From the NCBI RefSeq assembly GCF_006539985.1, contig NZ_BJOB01000004.1, positions 41,007-105,006 of the forward strand: a stretch of 64,000 bases of DNA. Reading direction: 5' to 3'. The position numbers and the translations under genes are program-made. Shown in pieces: positions 46,188 through 57,461 of this stretch. Below the pieces are notes generated by a model. It was not told where the DNA came from, made no database searches, and worked only from the letters and a program-made list of their open reading frames with translations. This stretch comes from Kurthia gibsonii. Its GTDB lineage: Bacteria; Bacillota; Bacilli; Bacillales_A; Planococcaceae. Within the stretch, counting starts at the first letter, position 1, and every line of letters starts with the position of its first letter.

Positions 46188-47462
46188 ATGGATATTCAAA
46201 TATTAACAGCAGGTATTTCTTTAAAGCGTCAACTTGAAACAGGGAATGAGATGCAGCTGCAAACAGTTCGTGCAGTTATTGAAGATGTAAAGCAGCAAGG
46301 TGATGAAGCAGTAAAAGCGTATACAGAAAAATGGGATGATTTTCGTTTAGAAAATCTTCGTGTGACACAGGAAGAAATCGCTGCAGCTATTCAGGCGATA
46401 GATGAAGTCATCTTACAAGACTTACGCGAAGCAGCAGCCAATATTCGTCGTTATCACGAACAACAAAGTCGTCAAGGATTCAAACTACCATTACAAGATG
46501 GTTCATATTTAGCGCAGCGCATTTTACCGCTAACATCAGTTGGATTATATGTACCAGGTGGTTCAGCAGCCTATCCTTCTTCTGTATTGATGAATGTGAT
46601 TCCAGCACAAGTTGCGGGTGTAGAACGCGTAGTCATTGCAACGCCATGTGATGCAACAGGGAAATTACCCGATGCAGTACTTGCAGCAGCTTCGATTTTA
46701 GGCATTACAGAAATTTATAAAATGGGCGGTGCGCAGGCAATTGCAGCACTCGCATATGGTACAGAAACGATTCAACCCGTCGACAAAATTATAGGTCCAG
46801 GAAATATTTTTGTAGCACTTGCAAAAAGGGAAGTGTTTGGTGATGTCGCAATTGACATGATCGCGGGGCCCAGCGAAATCGCTATTTTAGCAGATGAAAC
46901 TGCCTATGCTGATGAAGTAGCAGCCGATTTACTATCTCAAGCAGAACACGACGCCCTTGCATGTTCCATCTTAATTACAACGAGTGAACAACTCGCTCAA
47001 GCTGTTGCAACACAAGTGGAAAAACAATTGCAGACATTACCAAGAGAATCAATCGCTCGTCAATCAGTTGAACGCTTTGGTCGTATTTATATAGCAAGTT
47101 CGATGGCGGAAGCAGTAGAAGCTATTAATCAGTTAGCACCCGAACATTTAGAAATTGTAACGAAAAATGCAGAAGCAGTAAGTGAACAAATTCGCCATGC
47201 AGGTGCCATCTTTTTAGGACGTTACAGTTCAGAGCCTGTAGGTGACTATTTTGCAGGAACAAATCACGTCCTACCGACAAATAGTACAGCACGATTTGCT
47301 TCGGGGTTAAATGTCGATGATTTTATTAAGAAAACAAGTGTTGTCTATTATACCGAAAAAACATGGGAACAAAACGCACCGAAAATTGCACGTCTCGCAC
47401 GTTTAGAAGGATTGGAAGGACATGCGAGAGCAGTTGAATCAAGAGGTTGGGAGAAGGAGTGA
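46188..47462 (+). CDS. hisD: histidinol dehydrogenase
   Basis: 424 residues. Oxidises histidinol to histidine with NAD and zinc. Signature region IDMIAGPSEIAILADETA and the catalytic-loop QLAPEHLEI are present. Ten bases after hisG, after AGGGGTGAG. Confidence 0.96.
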   Translation: MDIQILTAGISLKRQLETGNEMQLQTVRAVIEDVKQQGDEAVKAYTEKWDDFRLENLRVTQEEIAAAIQAIDEVILQDLREAAANIRRYHEQQSRQGFKLPLQDGSYLAQRILPLTSVGLYVPGGSAAYPSSVLMNVIPAQVAGVERVVIATPCDATGKLPDAVLAAASILGITEIYKMGGAQAIAALAYGTETIQPVDKIIGPGNIFVALAKREVFGDVAIDMIAGPSEIAILADETAYADEVAADLLSQAEHDALACSILITTSEQLAQAVATQVEKQLQTLPRESIARQSVERFGRIYIASSMAEAVEAINQLAPEHLEIVTKNAEAVSEQIRHAGAIFLGRYSSEPVGDYFAGTNHVLPTNSTARFASGLNVDDFIKKTSVVYYTEKTWEQNAPKIARLARLEGLEGHARAVESRGWEKE

Positions 47463-47468
47463 ATAGTG

Positions 47469-48062
47469 ATGGGAACACGTACAGCGAGTATTACACGTAA
47501 AACGAATGAAACACAAATTGCGATTGATTTTGATTTAGATGGTACGGGACAAGTAACGGTCAATACAGGTGTACCATTTATGGACCATATGCTCGATTTA
47601 TTTATGAAGCATGGTTTATATGACGGGAAAATTGAAGCGAATGGCGATGTTGAAATTGATGACCACCACACAACAGAAGATTTAGGTATTGTTTTAGGTC
47701 AAGCGGTTCGACAAGCACTTGGCGATAAAAAAGGTATTAAACGATATGGACATGCTTTTGTACCAATGGATGATGCGCTAGCACAAGTCTATGTGGATTG
47801 TTCAGACCGCCCACATTTAGAATTCCGTGCCACTTTACCAGCTCAAAAAGTCGGCACATTCGATACAGAACTCGTACATGAATTTTTATGGAAGTTTGCA
47901 CTAGAAGCTCGTATGAATGTACATGTTATTGTGCCATATGGTCATAATACACATCACATTATTGAAGCGATTTTCAAAGCACTTGCGCGTGCCATTGATG
48001 ATGCTGTTCAAATTGATCCACGTGTACAAGGCGTACCGTCAACAAAGGGGTTACTTGGATGA
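47469..48062 (+). CDS. hisB: imidazoleglycerol-phosphate dehydratase
   Basis: 197 residues, monofunctional. Metal-binding histidine clusters are visible in FMDHMLDLFMKHG, DDHHTTEDLG and GHNTHHIIEA. ATG 47469, or GTG 47466, lies after GAAGGAG. Its stop overlaps the hisH start (ATGA). Confidence 0.96.
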   Translation: MGTRTASITRKTNETQIAIDFDLDGTGQVTVNTGVPFMDHMLDLFMKHGLYDGKIEANGDVEIDDHHTTEDLGIVLGQAVRQALGDKKGIKRYGHAFVPMDDALAQVYVDCSDRPHLEFRATLPAQKVGTFDTELVHEFLWKFALEARMNVHVIVPYGHNTHHIIEAIFKALARAIDDAVQIDPRVQGVPSTKGLLG

Positions 48063-48685
48063 AAGTAGGAATCGTTGATTATGGTATGGGAAACTTGTTT
48101 AGTGTGGAGCAAGCAGTTAAAAGATTAGGCTATGAAGTAATTGTGTCTTCAGAGATAGAGCAGCTAAAACAAGCAGATGCGTTCATTTTACCTGGTGTTG
48201 GTGCATTTGCAGATGCGATTGGTTGTTTAGAAAAGACAGGATTGAATCACTTTGTTTATGAAATAGCGGAACAACAAAAACCGCTACTCGGGATTTGTTT
48301 AGGTATGCAATTACTATTTGAAGATAGTGAAGAAAATGGTTTCTTTAAAGGTTTAGGTATTTTTAAAGGGACAATTCGTCGCTTTGATGATGAAAAAGTA
48401 CGTGTTCCGCATATGGGATGGAATAACCTTACATTCACACCTAATTGGCAAGAACCAAAGGAATTAGTAGATTATTATGTTTACTTTGTTCACTCGTATT
48501 ACGGTGTAGATTTAGCACCCGAACAATTAGTTGCCTACGCAGAATATGAAGGAATTCGTGTTCCGGGAATTGTACAAAAAGGCAATGTAACAGGTATGCA
48601 ATTTCACCCTGAAAAATCAGGCACTTGCGGTATGACACTATTAAAAAATTGGTTACAACAAGTAGAAGGGGAGACGCAATCATGA
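48059..48685 (+). CDS. hisH: imidazole glycerol phosphate synthase, glutaminase subunit
   Basis: 208-residue class I glutaminase: the nucleophile cysteine in [12 protein letters not shown] and the His/Glu pair in MQFHPEKSG. Supplies ammonia to HisF. Overlaps both neighbours by four bases. Confidence 0.96.
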   Translation: MKVGIVDYGMGNLFSVEQAVKRLGYEVIVSSEIEQLKQADAFILPGVGAFADAIGCLEKTGLNHFVYEIAEQQKPLLGICLGMQLLFEDSEENGFFKGLGIFKGTIRRFDDEKVRVPHMGWNNLTFTPNWQEPKELVDYYVYFVHSYYGVDLAPEQLVAYAEYEGIRVPGIVQKGNVTGMQFHPEKSGTCGMTLLKNWLQQVEGETQS

Positions 48686-49419
48686 CAGCAATTCAAATTT
48701 TCCCAGCGATTGATATGCGCGGTGGTAAATGTGTCCGTTTATTTAAAGGAGATTATGCGCAAGAAACTGTTTACGGTGATTCACCATTTGATATGGCAAA
48801 AAGTTTTGCAGATGCAGGTGCGACGTTCATACATATGGTTGACTTAGATGGTGCAAAAGACGGTGAACGTGTACATGCAAAAGATGTTGTCCGTGTTGCA
48901 AAGGAATTACCTCTGCGCGTACAAATTGGTGGCGGTATCCGAACAGAAGAAGATGTTTCATTTTATTTAGATCAAGGTGTAGAACGTGTCATTATTGGAA
49001 GTCTCGCAATTCGTGAACCTGAACTTGTTGCTTCCTTTATTGAAAAATACGGTGCAGAGCGTATTGTCATTGGATTGGACGCAAAAGATGGTATGGTCGC
49101 AACGCATGGCTGGCTTGAAACATCGAATCAAACAGCGATTGAAGTTGGAAAGTATTTTGCAAGTAAAGGCGCAAAGCACTTTGTTTTTACAGATATCGCA
49201 ACGGACGGAACGCTTCAAGGACCAAATATTGAAGCAAATGAAGCATTAGCGCGTGCAACAAGTGCAAATATTATTGTATCGGGTGGAATGAGTAGTTTAG
49301 CTGACATTCAAGCAGTGAAAGAAGCTGCGAAATCAACAACGATTGCGGGTGTGATTATTGGTAAAGCTTTATACACAGGACAATTCACATTAGAAGAAGC
49401 GCTGAAGGAGGCAGAATAA
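48682..49419 (+). CDS. hisA: ProFAR isomerase
   Basis: 245-residue TIM barrel: [12 protein letters not shown] at the start, VQIGGGIR and VSGGMSSL phosphate sites. The start is the ATG at 48682 overlapping the hisH stop. Upstream in-frame codons lie within hisH. Confidence 0.96.
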   Translation: MTAIQIFPAIDMRGGKCVRLFKGDYAQETVYGDSPFDMAKSFADAGATFIHMVDLDGAKDGERVHAKDVVRVAKELPLRVQIGGGIRTEEDVSFYLDQGVERVIIGSLAIREPELVASFIEKYGAERIVIGLDAKDGMVATHGWLETSNQTAIEVGKYFASKGAKHFVFTDIATDGTLQGPNIEANEALARATSANIIVSGGMSSLADIQAVKEAAKSTTIAGVIIGKALYTGQFTLEEALKEAE

Positions 49420-50177
49420 TGCTAACTAAACGAATTATTCCATGCCTCGATGTAAAAGATGGTCGTGTCGTAAAGGGGGTTCAATTTGTATCGCTACGTG
49501 ATGCAGGAGATCCTGTAGAACTCGCTACTTTTTATAATGAACAGGGTGCGGATGAATTAGTGTTTTTAGATATATCTGCAACACACGAAGGAAGAGAGAC
49601 GATGGAAGATGTCGTGCGACAAACAGCCGCTACATTATCCATTCCATTCACAGTAGGCGGTGGTATTCGAACGCTAGAAGATATGAAGCGCATGCTACGA
49701 GCGGGAGCTGATAAAGTATCGCTTAATTCAGCTGCACTACAAAATCCAGAAATCATTGAAGAAGGTGCGCGCTATTTTGGCTCGCAATGTATCGTTGTAG
49801 CAATTGATGCGAAGTGGAGTGAACAAGACAACACGTGGATGGTATTCACGCATGGCGGACGTAACCGACTTGATGTTGAAGCAGTTGCATGGGCTAAACA
49901 AGCTGTTGCACTTGGGGCTGGTGAATTACTTGTTACATCGATGGACTCAGACGGTGAGAAAAAAGGATTCGATCTAGAATTGATGAAAGCCATACGAAAA
50001 GAAGTCAATGTACCGATTATCGCAAGTGGCGGTGCGGGGAATGCCGAACATTTTTATACAGTGCTTGAAAATGCGGATGCCGATGCAGCACTTGCTGCTT
50101 CCATCTTCCACTATAAAGAGACAAGTGTAGAAGAAGTGAAAAGTTATTTAAAAAATAAAGGAGTGTCGATTCGATGA
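49419..50177 (+). CDS. hisF: imidazole glycerol phosphate synthase, cyclase subunit
   Basis: 252-residue TIM barrel related to His[16 protein letters not shown] (catalytic Asp), [30 protein letters not shown]. The ATG overlaps the last base of the hisA stop, after GAAGGAGGC. Confidence 0.96.
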   Translation: MLTKRIIPCLDVKDGRVVKGVQFVSLRDAGDPVELATFYNEQGADELVFLDISATHEGRETMEDVVRQTAATLSIPFTVGGGIRTLEDMKRMLRAGADKVSLNSAALQNPEIIEEGARYFGSQCIVVAIDAKWSEQDNTWMVFTHGGRNRLDVEAVAWAKQAVALGAGELLVTSMDSDGEKKGFDLELMKAIRKEVNVPIIASGGAGNAEHFYTVLENADADAALAASIFHYKETSVEEVKSYLKNKGVSIR

Positions 50178-50788
50178 AAATTCAATTTGGAGCAGATGAT
50201 TTAGTACCGGTCATCATTCAACATGCACGTACAAAAGAAGTATTAACTTTAGCCTATATGAACGAAGAATCGTATAAAAAAACACTCGAAACAAAAGAGA
50301 CTTGGCTGTACTCGCGTTCACGTCAAGAGCTTTGGCATAAAGGAGCTACAAGTGGACATACACAAAAAGTCGTTGCGATGCGTACAGACTGCGATCAAGA
50401 TGCACTCGTTGTGGAAGTATTACCGAATGGACCTGCTTGTCATACAGGTGCAACATCTTGCTTCCATGAAGATGTGATTGAAAAATCACTTGCGATTGGT
50501 TCACTCGATATTTTAGAAACATTGAAGAATGTTATTCAAACGCGCGAACAAGAAATGCCAGCGAATGCGTACACAACGTATTTATTCGAACAAGGTGTCG
50601 ATAAAATCGGTAAAAAAGTGGGCGAAGAAGCAACGGAGGTTGTCATCGCTGCGAAGAATCGTGATGCAGAAGAATTGAAGTGGGAAGCAGCCGACTTATT
50701 GTATCACCTACTCGTCTTATTACAAGAGCAAAAATTAGATTTATATGATGTATTAGGTGTCTTACAAAATCGTCATGAAAAACATTAA
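50174..50788 (+). CDS. hisI: bifunctional HisIE (PR-AMP cyclohydrolase / PR-ATP pyrophosphatase)
   Basis: 204 residues holding both activities: the cyclohydrolase ([29 protein letters not shown] zinc region; about 1-105) and the pyrophosphohydrolase ([28 protein letters not shown]; about 115-204). It is the last gene of the operon. hisC is not here. Confidence 0.96.
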   Translation: MKIQFGADDLVPVIIQHARTKEVLTLAYMNEESYKKTLETKETWLYSRSRQELWHKGATSGHTQKVVAMRTDCDQDALVVEVLPNGPACHTGATSCFHEDVIEKSLAIGSLDILETLKNVIQTREQEMPANAYTTYLFEQGVDKIGKKVGEEATEVVIAAKNRDAEELKWEAADLLYHLLVLLQEQKLDLYDVLGVLQNRHEKH

Positions 50789-50813
50789 TTCACAGTGTAC
50801 TTTATTTTAACTA

Positions 50814-50822
50814 TGTTATAAT
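50814..50822 (+). promoter_or_regulatory. extended -10 promoter before the leader RNA
   Basis: TGTTATAAT is a perfect extended -10. No convincing -35 is seen. The transcript would begin near 50829. Confidence 0.5.
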
Positions 50823-50828
50823 ATACGG

Positions 50829-50950
50829 TATTATGCAAAAGCTTGGGATTGGCTTAAGGTTGGTCTTATGTGTATGGCGCATGAAAAACGAAAAATCGCG
50901 TATTGACGCGGTTTTTCCTTTTTGTTGCGAACCTTTCGTCCCAAGCTTTT
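50829..50950 (+). ncRNA. structured leader RNA before a TPR gene, unidentified
   Basis: AAAAGCTTGGGA (50837-50848) is perfectly complementary to TCCCAAGCTTTT (50939-50950), closing a domain of about 114 bases. Inside are a small hairpin (TAAG/CTTA, 50855-50868) and a strong terminator-like hairpin (50890-50917). The closing stem ends seven bases before the GGAGG site of the TPR gene. The shape recalls a regulated leader, but I do not recognise a known class. It could also be the his operon terminator with chance flanks. Confidence 0.5.
50890..50924 (+). terminator. terminator hairpin inside the leader
   Basis: GAAAAATCGCGT and ACGCGGTTTTTC pair (one U-G) with a 4-base loop, followed by CTTTTTG. 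It may end his transcripts or act in leader control. Confidence 0.75.
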
Positions 50951-50969
50951 CTTTTCGGAGGAATATTTC

Positions 50970-52490
50970 TTGGAAGAATTTAACGACAAACAAAAGCCAA
51001 AACCGAATATCGTATATTTCTTGCCATCGGGAGATTTCTACTATCAAAAAGCACAGGATGTTATGGGACGTGGCGATTTAGGGAAGGCAGCGATCTATTT
51101 ACAAAGAGCGATTGAGCTGAGCCCAACAGATGCGATGATTTATTTGCAGTATGCTGTTGTTGAGTTAGAGCAAGGAAATGTTGAGAAGGCACGCGAATTA
51201 CTATTAGAAGCAGATCGATTAGAGCCGAGAAATCCTGAGACGGTTATCTTTTTAGCAGAGACCTCAGCAGGATTAGGTTTTTTAGAAGATGCACTTTATT
51301 ATGCTAATTTATATTTAGATTTTGATGAAGGCGGCGAATTTACAGCAGAGGCAAACGATATTTTAGATTTTGCACATGCCACACTTGAGAAGATTCCATC
51401 AGAAGAACCGAATGTGAATCGCGTCTATATACATGAACAAGAGCGAGCGCGTCAACTGATGGAAGAAGGACATCACGAACAAGCGATTGAGATTTTTGAA
51501 CAGATTATCGCAGAAAACCCATTCTTCTGGTCTGCCTATAATAATTTAGCACTCGCTTATTTTTATCAGGGAGAGGAAGAACAGGCACGTGCCTTGTTGC
51601 GTGAAGTATTACATGGGAATTATGGGAATTTACATGCGCTATGTAACTTAACGGTTATGGCATATTATGCAAAAGAAGATGAAGAACTCGTCTATTTAGA
51701 GAGTTTACTTATTAAATTACATCCGTATAAATTTGAACATCGCTTCAAGTTAGGCGCGACACTTGCACTGATTGGACAGTATGAGTTAGCTTATAAGTGG
51801 TTGAAAAGTTTATATAAGAATGGTTTCTCAGGTGATGGCAGTTTCTACTTTTGGTTATCACATTCTGCTTATTTTGCAGGAGATGAAGCGCTATCTCGTA
51901 AAGTGTGGACACAGTTATTAGAAGTTGACCCATCAAAAGAAGGTTTCGAACCATGGGTACATGCAATTGTACAAGAAGATGATTTACTTCGTGATGTGGA
52001 GTATATTCAAAGTTTATTACAACATGATGAACGCTCGGAACGTTTATTTGGCTTATTTTTATTAGAAAAATCACCTCATAAACATGAAATTTTAGCGAAC
52101 CCGACGATTATAAAGGTAGAGGAATATACAGCGATTGAAAAAGTATTTCTCGCTTTTGTATTAGGGCACGATTTAGAAGATGAAGCAGTCTTAAAACCTT
52201 TATTTCACATGGTCGAAGTAGCTGAAATTTTGTATCAACGAGTAGAGCCGATGCAAATTGAAGATACCTTCCCATTCCAAATGTGGTTCATCATCTGTGA
52301 AAATGCGCTAGATCAAGGTTATGCATTTAAAAATACGGTTGCATTAGCTGCAGCAGTTGAATATATGTATCGATCATCGCGTGCGAAAGTAACGAAGAAA
52401 TTGATTGCGGAAGAATATCATATTTCACCGCAAACGTTGACGAAATATGTGAACGAACTCATTCCTTTTTTACCGATGTTTCGTCCATGA
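50970..52490 (+). CDS. tetratricopeptide-repeat protein, YvcD-position
   Basis: 506 residues from a TTG eight bases after CGGAGGAA. The open frame further upstream belongs to the leader. TPR units are clear near the N-terminus (MGRGDLGKAAIYLQRAIELSP and EQGNVEKARELLLEADRLEP) and again at about 160-225. The last 35 residues (KKLIAEEYHISPQTLTKYV) look like a helix-turn-helix, so it may bind DNA or RNA. No signal peptide. The position between his and trxB is that of yvcD in B. subtilis. The function is unknown. Confidence 0.85.
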   Translation: MEEFNDKQKPKPNIVYFLPSGDFYYQKAQDVMGRGDLGKAAIYLQRAIELSPTDAMIYLQYAVVELEQGNVEKARELLLEADRLEPRNPETVIFLAETSAGLGFLEDALYYANLYLDFDEGGEFTAEANDILDFAHATLEKIPSEEPNVNRVYIHEQERARQLMEEGHHEQAIEIFEQIIAENPFFWSAYNNLALAYFYQGEEEQARALLREVLHGNYGNLHALCNLTVMAYYAKEDEELVYLESLLIKLHPYKFEHRFKLGATLALIGQYELAYKWLKSLYKNGFSGDGSFYFWLSHSAYFAGDEALSRKVWTQLLEVDPSKEGFEPWVHAIVQEDDLLRDVEYIQSLLQHDERSERLFGLFLLEKSPHKHEILANPTIIKVEEYTAIEKVFLAFVLGHDLEDEAVLKPLFHMVEVAEILYQRVEPMQIEDTFPFQMWFIICENALDQGYAFKNTVALAAAVEYMYRSSRAKVTKKLIAEEYHISPQTLTKYVNELIPFLPMFRP

Positions 52491-52557
52491 GCAAATAACT
52501 TGAGTAGGTATAGAAAATGCTATACCATACTAGGGTATATAGAAGTTTTTTTAGTAG

Positions 52558-53511
<954 letters not shown>

Positions 53512-53656
53512 ATAACCATAAGATACAGATGATACTTGTTCTTAATCTTTCTGTAACCCGAATGAAACATTCAAACTGTATAGTATAAAGTGTAATAACC
53601 CTTTTTGAAATACTATTGGTGAAGATGATTCTATTCAAGTAGATGAAATCAGAATG

Positions 53657-53688
53657 AGAGGAAGCGCTGGCGAGCGTTTCCTCTTTTT
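53657..53688 (+). terminator. terminator of trxB
   Basis: AGAGGAA.CGCT and AGCG.TTCCTCT form a stem followed by TTTTC. It lies about 145 bases beyond trxB. Confidence 0.8.
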
Positions 53689-53808
53689 CGTGGTAAATAA
53701 AAAGGGTGTGAATTTTTAAATTTTGTAAGAAACACCCGGAACAGTGTATAATAGAAAATAGGATTTTTTTAATACTAAGAATATGAAAATAGAGATGAGG
53801 TGGCGCGT

Positions 53809-54279
53809 ATGCAACGAATTGCAAATTTAATTGTGCGTAAAGGTGATGAAGTACTTCTTTTGAAAAAACCTAGACGTGGATGGTATGTGGCGCCCGGTGG
53901 GAAAATTGAAAGTGGTGAATCCATTTACGAAGCAGCGGCTAGAGAGTTTTTTGAAGAGACAGGGACGCGTGCTGTCAAACCACATTTAAAAGGAATTTAT
54001 ACAATGGTCATTCAAGAAGACGGTGAATTCGTTGACGAATGGATGCTTTATACTTTTGTAGCAAATGATTTAATTGGAGAACCCTATACCGAAACACGAG
54101 AAGGTATTTTAGAGTGGCATCCAATTGAAGATTTAAAAACATTACCAATGGCTGAAGGAGACCGTACAAATTTATTGTTCGCTGTAGAACAAAGTGGTAT
54201 GCAGTATGGTACATTCACATACACGAAAGATTTCAAACTATTAGCCGAAAAAATACAGCAATCAACAGAGGAGAAATAA
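53809..54279 (+). CDS. Nudix hydrolase, YvcI-like
   Basis: 156 residues with the Nudix box GGKIESGESIYEAAAREFFEETG (G at about 30, REFFEETG with the metal-binding glutamates). The start MQRIANLIV at 53809 follows AGGTGG. It opens the conserved nudix-rapZ-yvcK-whiA-crh set. The nucleotide substrate is unknown. Promoter TGTATAAT lies near 53742. Confidence 0.93.
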   Translation: MQRIANLIVRKGDEVLLLKKPRRGWYVAPGGKIESGESIYEAAAREFFEETGTRAVKPHLKGIYTMVIQEDGEFVDEWMLYTFVANDLIGEPYTETREGILEWHPIEDLKTLPMAEGDRTNLLFAVEQSGMQYGTFTYTKDFKLLAEKIQQSTEEK

Positions 54280-54282
54280 ACC

Positions 54283-55164
54283 ATGCCACAAACAGATGAA
54301 TCAAAAGAATTAATCATCATTACAGGAATGTCGGGTGCAGGTAAATCAGTAGCTGTGCGCTCTTTTGAAGATTTAGGCTATTATTGTATCGATAATTTAC
54401 CACCTGCACTTCTTCCTACTTTTATTCGTCTCATGCAAGATTCGAATAAAGAAATTACACACACAGTTGTCGTAATGGATTTACGTGGTGGTGACTTCTT
54501 CTCTACTTTAATGGATGCACTAGATGAAATAGAACGTGAAGATGAAATTAAACCGTACATTCTATTTTTAGATGCAGATAACGAAACTCTTGTGCGACGC
54601 TATAAAGAGACGAGACGTGCGCACCCCCTTGCTTCTAAATCATTACCGCTTGATGGGATTAAAAAAGAGCGTGAATTACTGGCAGATATTAAAGGGCGTG
54701 CAAAGCAGATTTATAATACGTCGATTATGAAGCCAAAAGAATTGCGCAATTTGTTACTAGAGCAGTTTTCAAACGAAACAAAAAATACATTCTCGATTAA
54801 CGTGATGTCTTTTGGTTTTAAACATGGCATGCCAATCGATGCCGATTTAGTTTTTGATGTGCGTTTTTTACCAAACCCTTACTATATTGAAGATTTACGT
54901 CCGAAAACAGGTCTAGATGATGAAGTTTCTTCTTACGTATTAAAACAGCAGGATGCAAAAGCATTAATTGAGAAGCTGACAGACCTTTTTGAATTTATGG
55001 TTCCGCGCTATAAAGACGAAGGTAAAGCACAATTAGTTATCGCATTCGGTTGTACAGGTGGACAACACCGTTCTGTTACATTAGCCGAATACTTTGGACA
55101 TGAATTAGCGAAGATTTCTTCAACTGTTGTGTTCCATCGTGATCTTGCGAAAAAAGAGGGCTAA
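54283..55164 (+). CDS. rapZ: RNase adapter / nucleotide-binding protein RapZ
   Basis: 293 residues (YvcJ): P-loop GMSGAGKS (15-22), [27 protein letters not shown] and the C-terminal [11 protein letters not shown]. It binds ATP/GTP. In E. coli the relative controls amino-sugar synthesis, while in Bacillus it is linked to competence. GAGGAG precedes the ATG. Confidence 0.94.
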   Translation: MPQTDESKELIIITGMSGAGKSVAVRSFEDLGYYCIDNLPPALLPTFIRLMQDSNKEITHTVVVMDLRGGDFFSTLMDALDEIEREDEIKPYILFLDADNETLVRRYKETRRAHPLASKSLPLDGIKKERELLADIKGRAKQIYNTSIMKPKELRNLLLEQFSNETKNTFSINVMSFGFKHGMPIDADLVFDVRFLPNPYYIEDLRPKTGLDDEVSSYVLKQQDAKALIEKLTDLFEFMVPRYKDEGKAQLVIAFGCTGGQHRSVTLAEYFGHELAKISSTVVFHRDLAKKEG

Positions 55165-55168
55165 TGCG

Positions 55169-56128
55169 ATGAAAAAACAGAAAAAACGTATTGTCGTGAT
55201 TGGTGGTGGAACAGGTCTTTCAACATTATTGAGAGGACTAAAAAAATTCAATACGGATTTAACAGCGATTGTGACGGTAGCGGATGACGGTGGTAGTTCG
55301 GGACGCTTACGCGATGACTATCATGTGCCACCGCCAGGCGATATTCGAAATGTCATTGCCGCACTTTCAGAAGTAGAGCCTCTCGTTGAGGAGATGTTTC
55401 AATATCGTTTTAAAGGACAAGGAAAAGAACATCTAAATGGTCATTCACTCGGGAATTTAATGCTAACAGCACTCACGGAAATTACCGGTGATTTTTCTCA
55501 TGCTATTCGACAGATGAGTCGTGTACTAAATGTTAATGGTCGTGTGCTTCCAGCAGCGAATCAGCGTCTAACACTATTCGCTGAATTTGAGGACGGAAAA
55601 ATCATCGAGGGGGAATCAAAAATCCCTTCATATGGTAAACCGATTAAGCGAGTATTTTCAAAGCCACATCATGTCCATGCACTACCAGAAGCAGTAGAAG
55701 CGATTGAGCAAGCAGATGTCATTGTTATTGGTCCAGGGAGTTTATATACGAGCATTATTCCTAATCTATTAATAGAAGATATACGAAAAGCAGTACTTCG
55801 TTCATCTGCCAGAAAGGTGTATATTTGTAACCTCATGACACAACGCGGTGAAACATCAGGCTATACAGCAAGTGATCATGTGCGTGCGATTCATACACAT
55901 GTAGGAGAACCTTTTATCGAAACTATCTTAATTAATGATGATGCAGATGTACCAGAAGAAGTGCAAAAAGCATACGAAGAAGAAAATGCCGAACCTGTAC
56001 GCTTCGATGTCCGATTATTAGAAGGAATGGGACTTCGTGTTGAAAAAGGTGCAATAGCTACTTTAAGTGAAAAAGGAAGCGTTCGTCACGAAGCAACGAA
56101 TGTAGCGGAGTGGTTAATGTCCTATTAA
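55169..56128 (+). CDS. yvcK: YvcK gluconeogenesis factor
   Basis: 319 residues of the CofD/YvcK fold: VVIGGGTGLSTLLRGL, TVADDGGSSGRLR and VIGPGSLYTSIIPNLL. It binds UDP-sugars and is needed for cell shape on gluconeogenic carbon. The ATG at 55169 follows AAAGAGGG. The upstream open frame lies in rapZ. Confidence 0.95.
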   Translation: MKKQKKRIVVIGGGTGLSTLLRGLKKFNTDLTAIVTVADDGGSSGRLRDDYHVPPPGDIRNVIAALSEVEPLVEEMFQYRFKGQGKEHLNGHSLGNLMLTALTEITGDFSHAIRQMSRVLNVNGRVLPAANQRLTLFAEFEDGKIIEGESKIPSYGKPIKRVFSKPHHVHALPEAVEAIEQADVIVIGPGSLYTSIIPNLLIEDIRKAVLRSSARKVYICNLMTQRGETSGYTASDHVRAIHTHVGEPFIETILINDDADVPEEVQKAYEEENAEPVRFDVRLLEGMGLRVEKGAIATLSEKGSVRHEATNVAEWLMSY

Positions 56129-56148
56129 TTTAGAAAGGAGGGACGACG

Positions 56149-57096
56149 ATGTCTTTCGCTTCAGAAATGAAAAAAGAATTAACGCAAATTGAGTCGAATG
56201 AAATTAATTTAAAAGCGGAACTTTCCGCAATGATTCGTATGAATGGTTCACTATCACTGACCAATCGTCAATTCAGTTTAGATGTACAAACTGAAAACGC
56301 AGCGATTGCAAGACGGATGTATACGATTATGAAGCAGTTATACGACTACAAAATTGAACTACTCGTTCGTAAAAAGATGCGTTTAAAAAAGAATAATGTG
56401 TACATTTGTCGTGTACGAGAAGGTACGAGAGAGTTACTTGAGAGTTTAGAAATTCTATCAGGTAACTTTTTAATGAATCATCATATCTCACCAGATTTGA
56501 TTAAGACGGATTTATCCAAGCGTGCGTATTTACGTGGTGCGTTCCTAGCAGGTGGCTCAGTGAATAATCCAGAAACGTCAGCGTATCATTTAGAAATCTA
56601 TTCATTATACGAAGAACATGGTACGGATTTAATGAACTTGATGAATTACTTTGATCTGAACGCAAAAACGATTGAACGTAAAAAAGGTTTCGTGACGTAC
56701 TTAAAAGAGGCGGAAAAAATTTCTGATTTCTTAAACTTAGTAGGAGCACATCAAGCGATGATGAAGTTTGAAGATGTGCGCATAGTACGTGACATGCGAA
56801 ATAGTGTGAATCGTTTAGTGAACTGTGAAACAGCGAACTTGAATAAAACGATTGGTGCAGCGATTCGTCAGGTCGAAAATATTAAGTACATCGACAAGCA
56901 AATTGGCATTGAGCAGCTACCAGAGAAGTTGCAAGAGATTGCTAGATTGCGTGTAGCGTATCAAGATGTGACATTAAAAGAGCTTGGTGAGATGATGTCA
57001 ACATCTGTTTCTAAATCAGGGATTAATCATCGCCTAAGAAAAATTGACGAAATTGCAGATTCTTTACGAGCTGGTGAGAAGCTGAACATAAAATGA
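56149..57096 (+). CDS. whiA: WhiA sporulation/cell-division regulator homologue
   Basis: 315 residues: a LAGLIDADG-like homing-endonuclease fold N-terminal ([16 protein letters not shown], catalytic residues lost) and a C-terminal helix-turn-helix ([17 protein letters not shown]). In Bacillus it assists division and chromosome segregation. GAAAGGAGGG precedes the ATG. Confidence 0.95.
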   Translation: MSFASEMKKELTQIESNEINLKAELSAMIRMNGSLSLTNRQFSLDVQTENAAIARRMYTIMKQLYDYKIELLVRKKMRLKKNNVYICRVREGTRELLESLEILSGNFLMNHHISPDLIKTDLSKRAYLRGAFLAGGSVNNPETSAYHLEIYSLYEEHGTDLMNLMNYFDLNAKTIERKKGFVTYLKEAEKISDFLNLVGAHQAMMKFEDVRIVRDMRNSVNRLVNCETANLNKTIGAAIRQVENIKYIDKQIGIEQLPEKLQEIARLRVAYQDVTLKELGEMMSTSVSKSGINHRLRKIDEIADSLRAGEKLNIK

Positions 57097-57160
57097 TGTA
57101 TAATAGAAGAAATAAGATAAATTTGACGGCAATTGCCATAACATAAGGAGGAAGTAAGCA

Positions 57161-57418
57161 ATGGTAGAGCAGCAGGTAGAGGTTAAACTCAAATCTGGTC
57201 TTCAAGCAAGACAAGCCGCTCTTTTTGTACAAGAAGCAAACCGCTACCATGCGGATGTATTTTTACAAAAAGGTACGCGTAAAGTAAATGCGAAGAGTAT
57301 CATGGGGATTATGAGTTTAGCTGTTGCACATGGAACAGAGATTACGCTGTTTGCAGATGGAAAAGACGAGCAAGAGGCAATCGCCGGTTTACGTGCAATG
57401 ATTGAATCAGAAGACTAG
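57161..57418 (+). CDS. crh: catabolite repression HPr-like protein Crh
   Basis: 85 residues, like HPr but with Gln15 in place of the phosphorylatable histidine (GLQARQAA) and with Ser46 (AKSIMG), the site used by HprK. It therefore cannot take part in sugar transport but can bind CcpA. HprK is encoded at 41229. AAGGAGG precedes the ATG. A terminator follows. Confidence 0.96.
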   Translation: MVEQQVEVKLKSGLQARQAALFVQEANRYHADVFLQKGTRKVNAKSIMGIMSLAVAHGTEITLFADGKDEQEAIAGLRAMIESED

Positions 57419-57420
57419 TA

Positions 57421-57459
57421 AAAATACGAGGTAGCAGCGATGCTATCTCGTATTTTTTT
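57421..57459 (+). terminator. terminator after crh
   Basis: AATACGAG.TAGCA and TGCTA.CTCGTATT form a long stem followed by a run of T. Confidence 0.88.
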
Positions 57460-57461
57460 AT

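Noticed and set aside
50833..51081. 82-residue frame across the leader RNA
   Set aside because: It spans the terminator hairpin and the TPR start, and no ribosome site precedes it. The structured RNA explains the sequence better.
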